From Adiantum capillus-veneris (Eukaryota; Streptophyta; Polypodiopsida; Polypodiales; Pteridaceae), in assembly GCA_014529385.2 (NCBI GenBank), contig CM043962.1:46419098-46483097 (forward strand): a stretch of 64,000 nucleotides of DNA, in the 5' to 3' direction. Positions within the stretch are counted from its first letter, which is position 1, and the number at the start of each line of letters is the position of its first letter. The notes below the pieces were generated by a model. It worked only from the letters and a program-made list of their open reading frames with translations, did no database searches and was not told the origin of the DNA. Position numbers and translations under genes: made by a program. Positions 1 through 11,565 of this stretch are shown here, in pieces.

Positions 1-451
1 CAACGATTTAAGATCTCAAACTCGTAGTTAAAAACCTACACCGAATCTTGAATGATTACACTTGAATGGAAGAGCAAGGTAAGAGGAACACAATGCAATA
101 AACGAATCTGAATTCGGATTACCGTAGCCACAATGGCGAAGATTACAAGTTGGAGCAAGAAGGAGCTCTCAAACGTACGCTGTCTTCTCAGTTTTCCATT
201 AAAAAGATGACGTTCAAACTTACAAAAAATGACCTTTATAGTTTAGGTCTTTACAAATGGCTTGTCTGACCAAAAGCTCCTAAACTTTTAACTGGCTCTC
301 TAATATACAATTGCTCCCACAAGAATAATCATAAATCCTTGACAAGTTCTCGGCTTAGAGATGCTCTCTTACAAAAGAATTTTACAAAGGTTTCTCATAA
401 AAATATGACCCTTCTTTGGAAACGGCCGCATGTTGCTTCGTCCTCCAAACA
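1..451 (-). repeat. 3' LTR of element A (partial, cut by window start)
   Basis: Bases 1-451 match 21573-22019 with about 4% divergence and a 4-base indel. On the minus strand the LTR starts TGTTTGGAGGAC at 451, directly after a polypurine tract. By comparison with the right copy about 455 bases lie outside the window. A TATA-like TATAAAGG (minus) is at 233-240. Confidence 0.93.
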
Positions 452-486
452 CTTCCCCCTTCCTTATCCTTGCACGTTCTCGTGCA
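452..486 (-). other. Terminal polypurine tract of element A with adjacent hairpin
   Basis: On the minus strand a purine-only run (452-465, AAGGAAGGGGGAAG) abuts the LTR start. This is the plus-strand DNA primer site of LTR retrotransposons. Five bases upstream lies a perfect inverted repeat, TGCACG (471-476) and CGTGCA (481-486), with a 4-base loop. The hairpin is seen in sequence; a role is not known. Confidence 0.85.
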
Positions 487-489
487 TGT

Positions 490-989
490 TCAGTGCTTTG
501 GCCGTTGATGTGGCTCCAATGAAGCAAGTGTTGCAGAAAAGCTTCTTGTTCGAAGGACAGCTTCCGGGGCTTCTTGATGCTGTCTGAAAGGATTTTCACT
601 CAATGTGTGTTGGTATACAACGTATCGTGCCTTGAGGTCCTTTGCCATAGGATGGAAAATCCTTGAGTCGATTTCGAAGAACCCTATGAGACGAAGGCCT
701 CTTCGAATGTCTGCAAGTAGTGTGAATGCAGGTATATTAGCGTGGAGTACATTGCCATCAAAATGTATCGTGGCGGCGAATCCTGGAGATTCCAGTAGAT
801 CCCTCTTTGCCCTTCCAAGAACAGATTCCACGGATGATCGTCGCCTTCAGTGTCTTTAAACACCTGGATGCAGGTGATGATCATCCGGGCTATCTTTACT
901 AGCATTTGGCAAGCCACGTTGGGGACATCTCGCACCAAGGCGACTGTCGAATTCAATGTGTTGACCACATAGGCTACTGTAGGAGGTTG
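490..989 (-). pseudogene. 3' ORF of element A, C-terminal conserved domain (broken)
   Basis: The reading frame continues past an amber stop at 990 with a cysteine-glutamine-leucine segment (CQMLVKIARMIITCIQVF), then a QTFEEAF block, then after a one-base shift GFFEIDSRIF. The same order is present in element B (CQMLKKICRTLLACIEVF, QTFEEAF, GFFTHESKIF at 42120-42548), so this is a conserved C-terminal domain of a protein family carried downstream of pol. I recognise no named domain and see no convincing membrane segment, so it does not look like a typical envelope protein. The fragment ends just before the terminal polypurine tract. It is broken by a stop and a frameshift and is surely non-functional here. 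Confidence 0.7.
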
Positions 990-1928
990 CTACGTTGTCA
1001 AGACTGGGTAGTTCAGCTTTTGCTGCCTTGAGCCTTTCCATGTGGCAAAATCCCTCCATGTGCGTCTTCTAGGGACTGGGCAAAAAGTAGGATCTATTTG
1101 TACATGCTGAGGAGCGTTGTGGTAGTTAGTTAGATTCTGTGGCCGTTTGTCCAACCACTTCTGCCTCCACTTTGGATGGTCGTCGACAAGCATTTGGGCT
1201 TCTTCCGCTGTCAGTACAATGCCTTCGTAACCCCCATCTTTGTTTCGTGGCAGGGCTGGCCGCATCTTTTCCTTCCACAGAATTGCTTCATGGCATAACA
1301 GAGGAAATGGTAGGTACTCATGGCCAAACCCTTCCACCTGCTCTTCTGACTGTAAGTAGGCCGGGGCCGCTGACTCCATTATCTTCTTTTTATAGAGCTT
1401 GTAATCCTTTGCTGGTCCCTCTGGCATGTCCTTAATGCTCTCAGTGAGCTTATCTCTAATATCCAGATCTGGCTCTGCAAATTCGTGCTCTTGTTCCCCT
1501 TGGTGTGATGTTTCAGGCAAATCAGGCACTTGTTGTCTGGGCAGCAATTGCGGTTGACTCTGGGCTTTGTCTGCTCTGATTTGTTGTTGAAAAATCAGAT
1601 CTTCGTTTTCCTTTAGCAATGTGTCACCGATCTGCTTCCGAGTCTTTAATTCGGCGCTTGCTTGTGCTAGTTGTTGCTCCAGTTCTTTGATCTTTTGCTC
1701 ATTTGCCGCCGTTTGGGCCATCATTCCTGATAAGAGCAGTTGTCTTTGAAGCTTTTCTTGCTCTAGCTCCGATTTCAGTGCCGCTATGGTGTTTACTACT
1801 ATGGCATTGTCCGATGTGGAGACCAATGCTCCAGCAGGTTCCTGGTTTGCCATCAAGGTTGTCAGAGTGCTTTTGACAGTGTTGTACGAACTATTAACTC
1901 CCTGAAACCTTGCGCTCTCGTAAGCAAG
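990..1928 (-). pseudogene. 3' ORF of element A, second coiled-coil section and unknown domain
   Basis: A 288-residue open stretch (990-1856) begins with Leu/Glu/Gln-rich heptads typical of a coiled coil. A Glu/Gln/Pro linker follows, then an unrecognised region rich in Trp, Lys and Pro ending KLNYPVL. Element B has NWLNYP at the equivalent place. The frame is continuous upstream through an in-frame TAG (1929-1931) and downstream through a TAG (990-992). It is therefore a central part of one long protein rather than an independent gene. Function is unknown. Confidence 0.7.
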
Positions 1929-2486
1929 CTACTCCGTTGCTTTCTGTACTCTTGCCGTCAATTCTTGGCATTCTTTTTCTTTGGCTGTCAAATCTATCCT
2001 GACGTCCACCAAATCTCTGATCAGAGACTGAGCCTGCTGTCGCTCAATGTCTCTTTCCTCCGTTGTGAGTTCCAGTCGCGCCTCAGGCTCTCTAACTCCT
2101 CTTGCCCAGATGCTTGCTTTTGTTGGGCATCCTGTTCCTGCTTTTGCTTTTCTCTCAGCACCACGTGCTAGCACTGGAACTGTCTTTCTAATTCCTTTAA
2201 AGTTTTCCTGTAATCAAAACCAGCAATAACCTGGCAGGCTTCGTAGTATCCGATTGCTTCCGTAGGAGGTATAAACTCCTTTGCGAGGTTGAAGGAGGAG
2301 GAGGTGGCGGTTTTTTGTTTGATGGAGAAGGAGGAGATTTCGGCGAGGGAGGAGGTGGTGATTTAGGCGAGGGAGGAGGCGATGATTTAGGCGAGGGAGG
2401 AGGCGAGCTTGCTTCTTCTCGTACATGCCTCTTTTTGGAATCATCTTTCCTTCGTTGTGAAGTAGTTGCTTCCGCTTTTCTTTTCT
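1929..2486 (-). pseudogene. 3' ORF of element A, proline-rich linker and first coiled coil
   Basis: The minus strand encodes three imperfect copies of a Ser/Pro/Lys unit (PPPSPKS) at 2339-2411, then a Pro run, then a charged coiled-coil stretch (1929-2174) rich in Glu, Arg, Lys and Gln. It links the N-terminal domain (2487-3877) to the later coiled coil. At least one frameshift separates it from the 2487-3548 frame. The proline block is expanded compared with element B, which has a plain basic linker here. Confidence 0.55.
2339..2411 (+). repeat. 24-bp minisatellite coding for the proline-rich linker
   Basis: Three near-identical 24-bp units, each containing GGCGAGGGAGGAGG followed by a GAT-rich spacer, lie head to tail. 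Read on the minus strand they give the repeated Pro-Pro-Pro-Ser-Pro-Lys linker of the element A 3' ORF. Confidence 0.8.
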
Positions 2487-3877
2487 TTAAAATCTTGATG
2501 ATTCCGCCGCCCGTCGCTCTTCCACATTTCTCTCTCTTTGAGTCTTCTTTAGCTGCTCTGCTTGGTTTGTATCATCAACTGCATCTTTTTCCTTTGTTCC
2601 TTCAGTGGACTGCGAAGAAATGTCCACTTCTGCAGCCTTTTCTTCTGCTTCTAACCTTTGCTTTTCAGCCCGTATGCGAGCTGCATGTTCTATTCTTTCT
2701 TGTCTTTCCTTCTCGATTCTTCGTTTTTGTGTTTGTTGTGTTGCAGCAGCTCTTGCGTGTCTGTCAGCCCGTAACTTGGTTCTTCTTTCCTCGACTCTTT
2801 GTTGGGCTTCTGCATATGCTTTTTGAAGGTCCGATTGCGGTACTGCACTTCTCTCCCTGCTTTTTCTCTTGAGCGGCTTTGTGGAGTCTTCCTCCTCGCT
2901 TTCTTCAAACTCCGATGGCCCTTTGTCTTTCGGCCCTCGAGAGTTTCCTTTCTCGTCAGTCTCCGTCTTTTCTTCATCACTCGAGCTTTTGTTGGATGCC
3001 TTGGCTGAGCGCGATGATGTCGCGCCAGGGGTCGTCCTTACTGAATGAGCAACCAACTTTGCTTTCTGAATCAGGGCCGTTTGAGAACTGGCAGCTGGCA
3101 GATCTTCAATCATTCCCAAAGCTTGGTATGCTATTCTTGTTAGCATGGGCCCTGCGTTCATGTAGCTTTTGTTTTTTGCCGAGCTTTTCAAATTTGCTTT
3201 GACCAAGTTTTCAAAAATGTAAGAACCATAGTCGCAGCGAATGGTTCTATTTTCGACTGTTGCTAGAGCCATGACCACGGAAATGTGCAGGATTGGCTCG
3301 GTGTAGCAGGGAGGCTTTTGTACTCTGAAATGCTGAGAGATCAATCTCATCGGTAATTCCAGCTCTCCGTATATCATGTCACTGTATTTGTATTTGTTTC
3401 CTTTTGTTTTGACAAATGCCTTCTCGTTATCCAGTGACTTTGTCTTTGCCAGCAAGTCGTGCTGCCCTGGGAGGAAAGGCAAAGCTTCGTTGATGACTTC
3501 TTTCATGATTTTTACTTTCACCTTCGATCCATCCTTGTCCATGAGCATTGCCTGCCCGAGTCATATTGTATCGAGCTCATGAGCTTGTGGGCCCTCATGT
3601 AATCTGTTCCCCATGGCTGTAATCTGAAAAACTGCTCCAAATGCACATCCCGCACTGCCTCTATTACCTCCGGCCTTCAGTGGAGATTATATATTTTCCG
3701 TGGCATGATAGTTGTCTTTACCATATCACCATTAGCATCCCTAAACTTCGAGATGAAAATGTGAGCAGGGATCTGAGCTAGTATTTCATCCGAGATGTGA
3801 GCCTTTTCATTTGTAGCAAGCTCATCCACTTCATATGGTGATGCAGTCCATTGCCTTTCTTTCTTTTGGCGAGGCAT
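2487..3877 (-). pseudogene. 3' ORF of element A, N-terminal conserved domain (broken)
   Basis: Starts with a basic MPRQKK at 3877, hits a TGA near 3677, continues in frame, then shifts into a 353-residue open stretch (2487-3548). Its pattern matches the intact N-terminal 300 residues of the element B protein at 42518-43762. A has EQFF then ...HKLMSSI, and B has HRFF then ...YELATSI. A has MLTRIAYQALG, and B has ILTRIAYEAIG. The last part is an acidic Ser/Glu region followed by a long Arg/Glu/Lys/Ala coiled coil. Plant Ty3 elements of the Athila/Tat group often carry an extra ORF here. Its biochemical role is not known to me. Confidence 0.72.
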
Positions 3878-4083
3878 TCTGTGTCAGTAGAATCACAAGC
3901 TGTCAGGATTTTCCTTTCGCAATCAGTCGCATTTAGAATTTTAGTAAAAAATAGTTCAAAAGTTAAAACTGATCATAACTTGAACAAATTTCATCCATTC
4001 TTGTCCATATTTCACCAGTGGGACTAGGAAGACTAGAGCTATGATTGATTAAAATCTGAGCCAATTCTGGGCCTATGGTACAC

Positions 4084-4095
4084 CGATCGCGATCG
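4084..4095. repeat. Element A palindrome copy 1 (3' block)
   Basis: Perfect 12-bp palindrome CGATCGCGATCG, preceded by GGTACAC; the right arm is GTACTAC rather than GTAGTACC. Confidence 0.85.
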
Positions 4096-4354
4096 TACTA
4101 CAGAGGCCAAAATTAGATTTGATCACATGAGTGGTTTGCTGATAGTTGGAGGGTCATTTTGGTCCACCCTGTTTCATTTGAACCACTTTTGAGTTTATAG
4201 GTCCCAATTTTGGGTTACAAGGGAGTTTTGGACTAGACTTGGATTTTTCATGAGTTTTTGATGTCCAAATGGCTTGAAACTTGGTGGGTGACTTGAACAA
4301 GATGTGTGCAAGGGATCTGTTAGGTTTTGGTCAAAATCTGATGCTGAGGTACAC

Positions 4355-4366
4355 CGATCGCGATCG
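4355..4366. repeat. Element A palindrome copy 2 (3' block)
   Basis: CGATCGCGATCG core with outer arms GGTAC on the left and GTACC on the right, giving an extended imperfect palindrome of about 26 bp. Confidence 0.88.
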
Positions 4367-5087
4367 TAGTACCTGGGATTTTTTGGGTGAAAGCTGGATG
4401 GTCATGGATCCCTATGCCTGCCTAGCCCACTGATGATTTATTTCCAAGTTTGGACTTAAAATGAACAAATTAGAGCAATTTTTCATTGTTTGACCTTATT
4501 TTACTAAGTCTAACCATATTGGGTTTTCCTGATGAAATTTGATTGGAGCCTGGAGTTAGTTGAAGTTAGCTTTAGAGCTTTCACTGCTTCCATGATGTGC
4601 TGCTATCATCAGCCTACTCCACTGTCTGATTTTGACTTGATCAGGCACTTTATACCCCGTCTTGAGAGATTTTCTATACTTGTGTATTTTTTAGGCATTC
4701 TTTGGATACCAATGTGATATTTGAGCATCCCTAAGTCACCTTTTGGTCTTTGGCATTGGTTCGGCCAAAATTATCCCTTTGTGTGATCATTCGAGACTGA
4801 AATGATCATTTCTGTACTTGTAGGAGATTCTGAGATTCTGAGAGGTTTTCTACAACTGTACTGACTCTTAGTTGGACATGTATGCCCTTCATACTATCCA
4901 TCATTATTTTTAACCGGATTTTGATAGTTGTAGGTCAAATTTTCCCGTTTCGGTTGTGTTTGACAAATTAGGCCCATTCTATGAGCAAAATTTGTGCATT
5001 TTCCTTGAAAATTCAAGAGAGTGTATCTTTAATTGAGTTCCAAGCCTGGGCCAAATCAAAAATTGCAAACCCTGCATCTGGGGGCAC

Positions 5088-5099
5088 CGATCGCGATCG
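5088..5099. repeat. Element A palindrome copy 3 (3' block)
   Basis: CGATCGCGATCG core followed by TACCACAGAGGCC, the same flank as copy 1. A shortened copy with GCGATCG lies at about 5194-5201. Confidence 0.85.
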
Positions 5100-6147
5100 T
5101 ACCACAGAGGCCAAAATGATTTTTGACACCTGCAGATTGTAGGCGAGGCTGAGGGGAGGTTTTTTGCAGATTCTGTCTCAAGTTTTGTCAATGAGCGATC
5201 GTGTACCACCACCAAACTGAGATTTGATCACATGGCTTTGTTCCTGACCTTGTGGGGAGCACATTGATGTGTTCTGTGCTTGAAAAAAGTTTTGTTTGTA
5301 TGCCTTTAAGGGGCCCTTGACCTATTTGACTCGATCCGACTTTGATTTGATCCCTTCGCCCGTTTGTGCAATGATTCGCGCTTGCATGCATAATAGACTT
5401 GATCTTTACTTTATAAGGAACATATGTGTGAAATCTGGTATGAAATGCTGGCTCCGACCGTCCGTACAGGGTAGAAATGTGGCAGCTCGCTCTAGGTCAA
5501 GAAGCTCTCTTCTTCTCTCTCAAAATGTGAAAATGAACAATGAGCTAGAATTTGGCCTACCCGATCTATATCTTCCTGAGGTTTTCGTGACATAGGGCTG
5601 ATTTTCCTTACCTTTGATCCCGATATAATCTGCATATTACCTGTGGGTCGAACCGCTTGTCATTCTGGCGTCGTATGACCATTTGATGCGATTTTGGCGA
5701 AATGTAGTCATGATCATTAAGACTGAAATTCGACATCTTCAGATTAGCTTCATATCTTCCATGCTTGATAACCTTATCATGATACTTCGGCGTTTGCTTC
5801 CAGAACTTGATTTCGACACTTATGAGCGATCTTTTTTAATTTTTGATGTTTTATTAACGAAAATCAAACAAAATCGATTGAAAATACTTATTAACTGGCA
5901 AAAATTAGCCAAAAATTATTATACTCACCCCTAAGCATATATTTTCACTAGAAGCATCCCAATGCTCCGGATTTTGTCATTACAGCTCATTATTATACTG
6001 ATCGGATGATAAAAACGTTAAAATTGCCAGATTTTGATCAAATATGTTCGAAATTGAACTCTAAATAATGAAAACACACACACATTATGTACATATATAC
6101 ACGTTGGACCCCTTAATGGTCGTGACTGCTGCTAGATTTATCAGTTG

Positions 6148-6181
6148 CTCCCCCCTTCCTAGACTGAGTCGTCCCAGACGA
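6148..6181 (-). other. Internal polypurine tract of element A with adjacent hairpin
   Basis: On the minus strand the purine run AGGAAGGGGGGAG (6148-6160) follows the decayed end of pol. Immediately upstream is an inverted repeat, TCGTC (6169-6173) and GACGA (6177-6181), with a 3-base loop. About 30 bases here match the corresponding place in element B (46542-46574). Confidence 0.75.
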
Positions 6182-7100
6182 AGGTTGGGTGCATGTGCAT
6201 GGGTCTTGAAATCTGTGTCTATGCATGGCCGTGTAATGTGGCCCTATTTTCATGTTTGAGACAATGCGTTGGGTAACAAGGTGCTGTGCAAGATGCGGGG
6301 ACCGAATGTAGTTTTCAGTGGCTTTTGATGGCGAGGGTAGCAGGGTATGGAACAGAAGAGCTTGCAGTCTTTCCCTGATTGTTGGTGTTGTGATGGCAAC
6401 TATTTTTGGAACCCATTTGTATGCGGTTTGTTGCATCTTTACAGATTCGAACTTAGTATCCTGAATTTTCATAGGTTTCCAGTGCCATTTTGGTAGTTCA
6501 GGCTTCCTGTTTTGAGTTTTTGGTTTCTCTTCGAGCTTTGTCGTCGAATCTTTGGTTTTCTCCAGTTTTGGTTGCCATTTTCACTCTGGACTAACTCCTG
6601 AAGGTCTTTGATATGGTGCTGCTTTCGTCGCGAGTTTGTCCTTGGGTAGCCATATCTGGCTCTGTTTGTTCGGCATGATGTTTTTCTTTATCCATACTTT
6701 TCGAACAGCCTTTTTTTATGTTTTTGGCTGATGAGCTGGTTGATTTTTGTCGATGGGGATACTCGGCCACGAGTGATCTGTTTTGGCTAATGGGGTCATG
6801 TACGTGTTAGAGTTGTGTGTGTACATCAACGCATGTTCTGACCATTCAGTAACTGCATTGTACGTTCTTATCCATGGAACTCCCAAACATAGTGATTCTC
6901 TAATTTCTCCATCTTTCATTACGAAAAATTGATGAGAACAACTATTTCCATCAATATTGATTGTGGTAAGTTTACTATCCCCAATGTTGGCATTGTTGCC
7001 ACGTTTGCGGCTTGTAAATCACGTGTGGATTGTAGTAGGGGTTCATCTGTAAGCATCTTGTAAGTGGAGAAGTTGACCACATTGACTCTTGCTCATGTGT
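6182..7100 (-). pseudogene. Element A pol C-terminus: second retropepsin-like domain and W-P-K repeats (decayed)
   Basis: At about 7095 the frame reads ALIDT then a TGA where a retropepsin Asp-Thr/Ser-Gly motif would have Gly, followed by ARVNVVNF, the usual strand after the active site. Downstream are a GVPWIRTYNAV segment resembling the C-terminal LGxPW motif and several Trp-x-Pro-Lys-like repeats (VWIKK, IWLPK, KWQPK, KWVPK). Intact counterparts are in element B (46577-48916). Several frameshifts and stops are present. Confidence 0.68.
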
Positions 7101-8166
7101 CAATCAATGCTCGTTGATATCTGCCATGCGGAAGTCTGACATTGATGCGAACATCGATTCCTGTTGCCCATTGCTCATCATTGTGAATTATAGAAAGAGG
7201 AATTTGAGCTGTATTTGCTGGTTGAGGAAGTCTTTGTTGTTGTAAGTTTTGTTTTCGTTTTAAAATCCTGATTCTGGTCTCCTCTTGCGCTTGAGCCTTT
7301 GTCTCATTTGCTTTGTTCTTGCGTTCCTTTGCAGCGTGTATTTTGGCAAGCATCTCTGAGTTTAGTGGTAGGTTATACTTCTTTAGTCTGCAACCACTAA
7401 TCCATTTAGGCATCTCCTCTCCCTCTAATGTCGCAAGTTTAATGGCACCGTTAGATGATATGTCATGAATCACATAGGGTCCATTGCCTCGCTTTTTGAG
7501 TTTCCGAAAATGTTGTTTCAGGGTATACATTAAGACGTAATCCCCCGTAGCAAATTCCTTGCTGATAACATGTTGATCAAAGAATGATTTCATCTTTTAT
7601 TTTTGCGCGTAGATTGATGCAACGGCTCTCAATCTAGTTTCATCCAGTTTTTCCAGGATATCTACCTGATTGGATAATTCATGGCCCGTCCATTCTAATT
7701 CTTTAGCAACCCGAAGCGTGGGGATAAGAAATTCAAGTGGCAAAATCGCTTGAATTCCATAAACCATGTTGAACGGAGTCGTTCCGATTGATGTTTTGTA
7801 AGCTACTCTATATGCCCATAAAGCTGAATGCAGCTTTTGATCCCAGCTCTCGATTCGCTAACAATTTTGGTGAGAATTGTCACCAAAATCTTGTTCGTAC
7901 TTTCTGCTTGGTCGTTAGCTTGTGGGTGATAGGGAGCTGAGTTCTTGTGAATTACCATGAATTTATCCAATACGAATACGATCACTTCATTACGATCACT
8001 TCATTGATGAAGTGAGTCCCTCTATCGCTCACTATCTCTATTGGTAAGCCATATCTGGTGAAAATGTTCTCATACAAAAAGTGTGCTATCGTTTTTGCAT
8101 CATTTTTGGCGGTTGCTTTCGCTTCCACTCATTTTGTTAGATAATCTGTTTTGCCACAATAATGTA
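7093..8166 (-). pseudogene. Element A integrase: core end and C-terminal GPY/F-like domain (broken)
   Basis: The 7803-7985 stretch holds YHPQAN.QAE, the region of the catalytic Glu of the DD35E integrase core. The 7093-7593 stretch has the GDYVLMYTLKQHFRKLKKRGNGPYVI segment typical of the integrase C-terminal GPY/F domain, then a basic coiled region. A 14-base tandem duplication (7977-7990 and 7991-8004) and other indels break the frame. Confidence 0.82.
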
Positions 8167-9540
8167 TTAGGCGTGCGTTTTATATCCAGGAGGCGCAATC
8201 AGTCCTACAAAATCTATTCCCCATTTCGCAAACGCTCTTGTCCCCATCATTGGCCTCAAGGGCATATCATCTCGTGCTCTAGGAATCTTTGTCTTCTGGC
8301 AATCGTCACATCGTTTCACAAACCCTTCAGCGTCCATGAATAGTGTAGGCCACCATATGCCTGTAATAAGAATTGCTTTGGCCGTTTTGTCAGGTTGAGA
8401 AATGTCCACCAGCTTGTCCGCCATGTGCTTGCTCTAAGATAGGAATGTATTCCTCTTCAGTCGTGCACATTCTCAATTGATTTTCTTTTCCCCTCTTGTA
8501 AAGATTGTTCTCAATCAGTACATAGTTTTCTGCCTCTTTCTTGATCGTTTTGATACATGATCTACTCATCCCTTCAGGCAGTATTCTGGTAGTGAGGTAT
8601 TCAACAATGTAGTTACTCCATCGGGGTGCTACAGATAATTTGAATAGAGTCGCGTGTTCTGTTGGCTTTTGAAATGTGCATCTAACGCATGATTTGATAT
8701 GCATATGAACACAATGTTGCATTTTCGGCCAATACACACCCATTCTCATCAATCTTTGATACGTTTGTGCATGCCCATTGTGAATCCCCGTTTTTTGCAC
8801 ATGAGCTTGGTTTAGATACAATACCCGTTCACTGGATTCAACACAAAGCCAAAGGATTTGATCCGATCCCTGTTTATGTAGCCTTCCCGCCAACATTACC
8901 AATGATCTAGATACTGCAATGGTAGATGTTTGTCTTGTCACATTCAATGACCCGATAGTCAACGAAGGAATTACATCCTCGCTCCATCTTGGAACCATTT
9001 CTATGTTGAAAAGATATGCATCTGGCAAATCATCATCAACTCCTACTGGGTTTTCTCCATGCATCATTCTAGATAAATGATCCGCTCTTTGGTGTGTAGT
9101 TCCTTTTTTGACTACTACCGTGAAGTCAAACTCAAGCATTATGATGAACCATCGAACAATCCTCCCCGTACTGCAAGGTTTGTTTACTAAGTATAGCAGA
9201 GCTTGGTGATCAATGAAGAATACAAATTTATTTGAAAGTAAGTAGTGTCTAAACTTTTTCACCGCATAGATCATACCCAAACCCTCCCTCTCAGTTGTTG
9301 TGTAATTCTTCTCTGCATTGTTTAGTTGTCTATTGGAGTAACTGATTGGAAAATCCATGTTGTTCTCTCTAGGTCGTGCAAGTATGCATCCTATAGCATA
9401 TGCTGATGCATCTACGTGGATGTGGAATATCTTTTCCCAATCCGGAGCCTTCAAAATTGGAGCGGCAATCAACCTTTGCTTCAAAGTTTGAAAAGCATTC
9501 TCACACTCATCTGTCCACTCAAATTTAGTTATCAGCGCGT
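8167..9540 (-). pseudogene. Element A RNase H, duplicated H2C2 zinc modules and start of integrase core
   Basis: From 9540 downward: RT connection, then RNase H with Asp in VDASAYAIG, Glu in TTEREGLGMIYAV and Asp in DHQALLYL. Two successive modules follow, each with a P-R-W-S start, an L-I/L-x-G-x-LY strand and an H..H...CxxC zinc-binding site. The first has CVRC (about 8680-8998) and the second CDDC (about 8300-8632). The normal arrangement in this group, seen in element C, is a single module. The frame breaks after the second His pair (GGHFS) and resumes in 8167-8424 with WGIDFVG, the first catalytic Asp of the integrase core. The 5' junction at 9540 is the insertion site of a solo LTR. Confidence 0.85.
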
Positions 9541-11565
9541 TGTCGTGCTGTGACACGTACATAGTGGGAACGCATGCTACAAGATCTATCTTGTAACTTT
9601 TTAGATACATAATTATCTTTCCTATAATGTACATATGCATATTTAAGTATAATAATAAGCCTTCTATCTCATCCTATTATTTTTCTCAAGGGTAACCTAT
9701 CCTTACTTTACCATCAGAAAATACTATGGGAAAAGCTCAATAGCTCCGCCTCTTTAACTTGGGACAAAAAGCATTGATTCTTTATTTCTACTATTTCATT
9801 ATCATCTCACACCCTAGCTAGATCCTATATCTAGGGGAACTCCAATATATATATATATATATATTCTATGTATTTTTTATACTTTTCTTATATTTCTTTT
9901 TAAATAGCTACTAGGAGGGAATCAAATCCTAGTGGGACACTAGGTGGCATGATTTCAAAGATACACTTATTTTAATGCATTATTGCAAGCATGATTACAA
10001 AACTTTGTCAAGGAGCAATGTCATGCTTTCATATGGCATGAGGTGTCCTTTGGAATTAAATGAAAGTCTAGGCTAAGGGGACCACGGGAAGACTTTTGCT
10101 ATCAGAAATGGACCCTATTTTGATGAATTTTTTACACAAGGTTCCAATCCGAATTGGAAAATGATTTTAAAATGAAAATCGTAGATAATGAGCTGAAGTT
10201 TTTGCCCATATTTTTACTTTTTTATTTGGAGCCACGGTTGAGGAGATATGATCAAAATACTGGACCCCAGTTGCCCACATCATGCAAGGACAGCTCATTT
10301 CCAACTTTTCAAATTCCTATTCACACTGGCTCCTCTCTTCTTGTGTAAACCCTTGGGGGTTCCCTTCACCTATAAAAGGGGACCTCTTCTTCCTTGAAAA
10401 GGAACTCAAGCATTCAAGCCATTGATGAGAGGAATTCTTGAGGGAGTGAGTAGTAATGCCTAATTGTACTTAGCCCCATTAAGATAAGCCCAAGCCTACA
10501 CTTTCTCCTAGAGGGAGACTAGCCATTCTTGCAACAAGCTAACCTTGGAAGATCAACTCTAATCAAAGAAGGTTTTGCACTTGGTGTATCAATCAAAGTG
10601 GAATTATCCACTCTTCTTCTCTCTCCATCAATAATGGTGCCGAAGGGTTTGTCAAGTAAGATGTATTCTACATTGATGTTTTCTTGATTTCTTGTTGTTT
10701 TCTTTTTCATCTCTAATCCAACATATATATATGTATCTAATATCATCTCCTTAAGCAAACCTATCTCTCTCATTCTTAGTAATTCATCCTCTCTACAAAT
10801 TCTAGGTTCTCTTTTCTACAGGTACATCTCTCCCCGCAGTATCCTTATTGCCTATGGGCAAGAATAGGGCTTGGGAGGGAAACTTCTCATCTCTTCACTT
10901 CTCTCATATCTACATTTCTCACATACTATCCTAGATGAATAACCCACATGATGATCATTTCTATCGCTTTCACTCTGTACGATCTATTAGAATTAACGTA
11001 TGGATTAGCCGTAAAATACACTTTCAACAACGTATAGTGTTTCTCTTTGGCCCAGAAAGGCTTAATGAAATACTTCTATCACTGGATCCCATCATACTAC
11101 CTCTCATAGACTATAACTTTTCTTTTGACGTAAGCGTAGTTATCTTGCTATGAACCAAGAGGATTTGTACACACAATTAATCCCAATCACTAGACAATAT
11201 ATATATATATTATGGTAAGCACAAAACTACAATTCCAAAGAACAATTCGTAGCCTATTTGGTCAGCCAAGATTGAATGCCATTAACTCATCTATTAACCC
11301 TTTCATATTACCCATGAGACGATATGACCATAGCCTTGATGTTTTCATTTTCGTATTGTTTTGACATTCTCTTTTGTGTTCTTTCTTTGTGTGTGTGAGT
11401 GCAAAAGAGAAAGAGTGAGTCTTCTTTGATTGCACTTCTTTCCAAACCCTAGTCTTCATGGCATCTATGGTTTAACTCCTTCATATAGTTTTTGTTGAGT
11501 TCTCTCACAAACTCTCACAGCCATAAGCCCGGTGCTTTCCAGGCAAGACCGCAAATTTCTCGACA
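9541..11565 (+). mobile_element. Solo LTR (about 2.0 kb) inserted in element A pol
   Basis: The RT and RNase H parts of pol are separated exactly here. Comparison with element B puts the interrupted codons at ATCAGCGCGT / CGTAAAGTGG. The insert starts TGTCG and ends CGACA, the short terminal inverted repeat of an LTR. Flanking duplications are degraded (GCGT and TCGT). It carries a TATAAAAGG box at 10371 on the plus strand and no recognisable gag or pol, so a solo LTR is the simplest reading. The parent family is unknown. Confidence 0.75.
10371..10378 (+). promoter_or_regulatory. TATA box of the solo LTR
   Basis: TATAAAAG in a GC-richer context (CACCTATAAAAGGGGACC), as in plant LTR promoters. 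It supports plus-strand orientation of the 9541-11565 LTR. Confidence 0.6.

Larger units (their letters stand above)
3878..6147. other. Non-coding block between pol and 3' ORF of element A, with palindromes
   Basis: No convincing coding sequence. The block is AT-rich, diverged repeat text with recurring phrases such as 'tccaaatggcttgaaacttggtggg'-like wording, also seen in element B. It carries the CGATCGCGATCG palindrome at 4084, 4355 and 5088 and a shortened copy at about 5194. The distance from 4084 to 4355 is 271 bases, close to the 273 bases between two copies in the 5' block (20281 and 20554). Confidence 0.7.

Noticed and set aside
2315-2872. A 185-codon plus-strand ORF
   Set aside because: It is antisense to the proline-rich and coiled-coil coding of element A; its Gly/Glu repeats come from the minus-strand minisatellite.
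5683-5934. 83-codon plus-strand ORF in the A non-coding block
   Set aside because: AT-rich chance ORF with no counterpart in element B.
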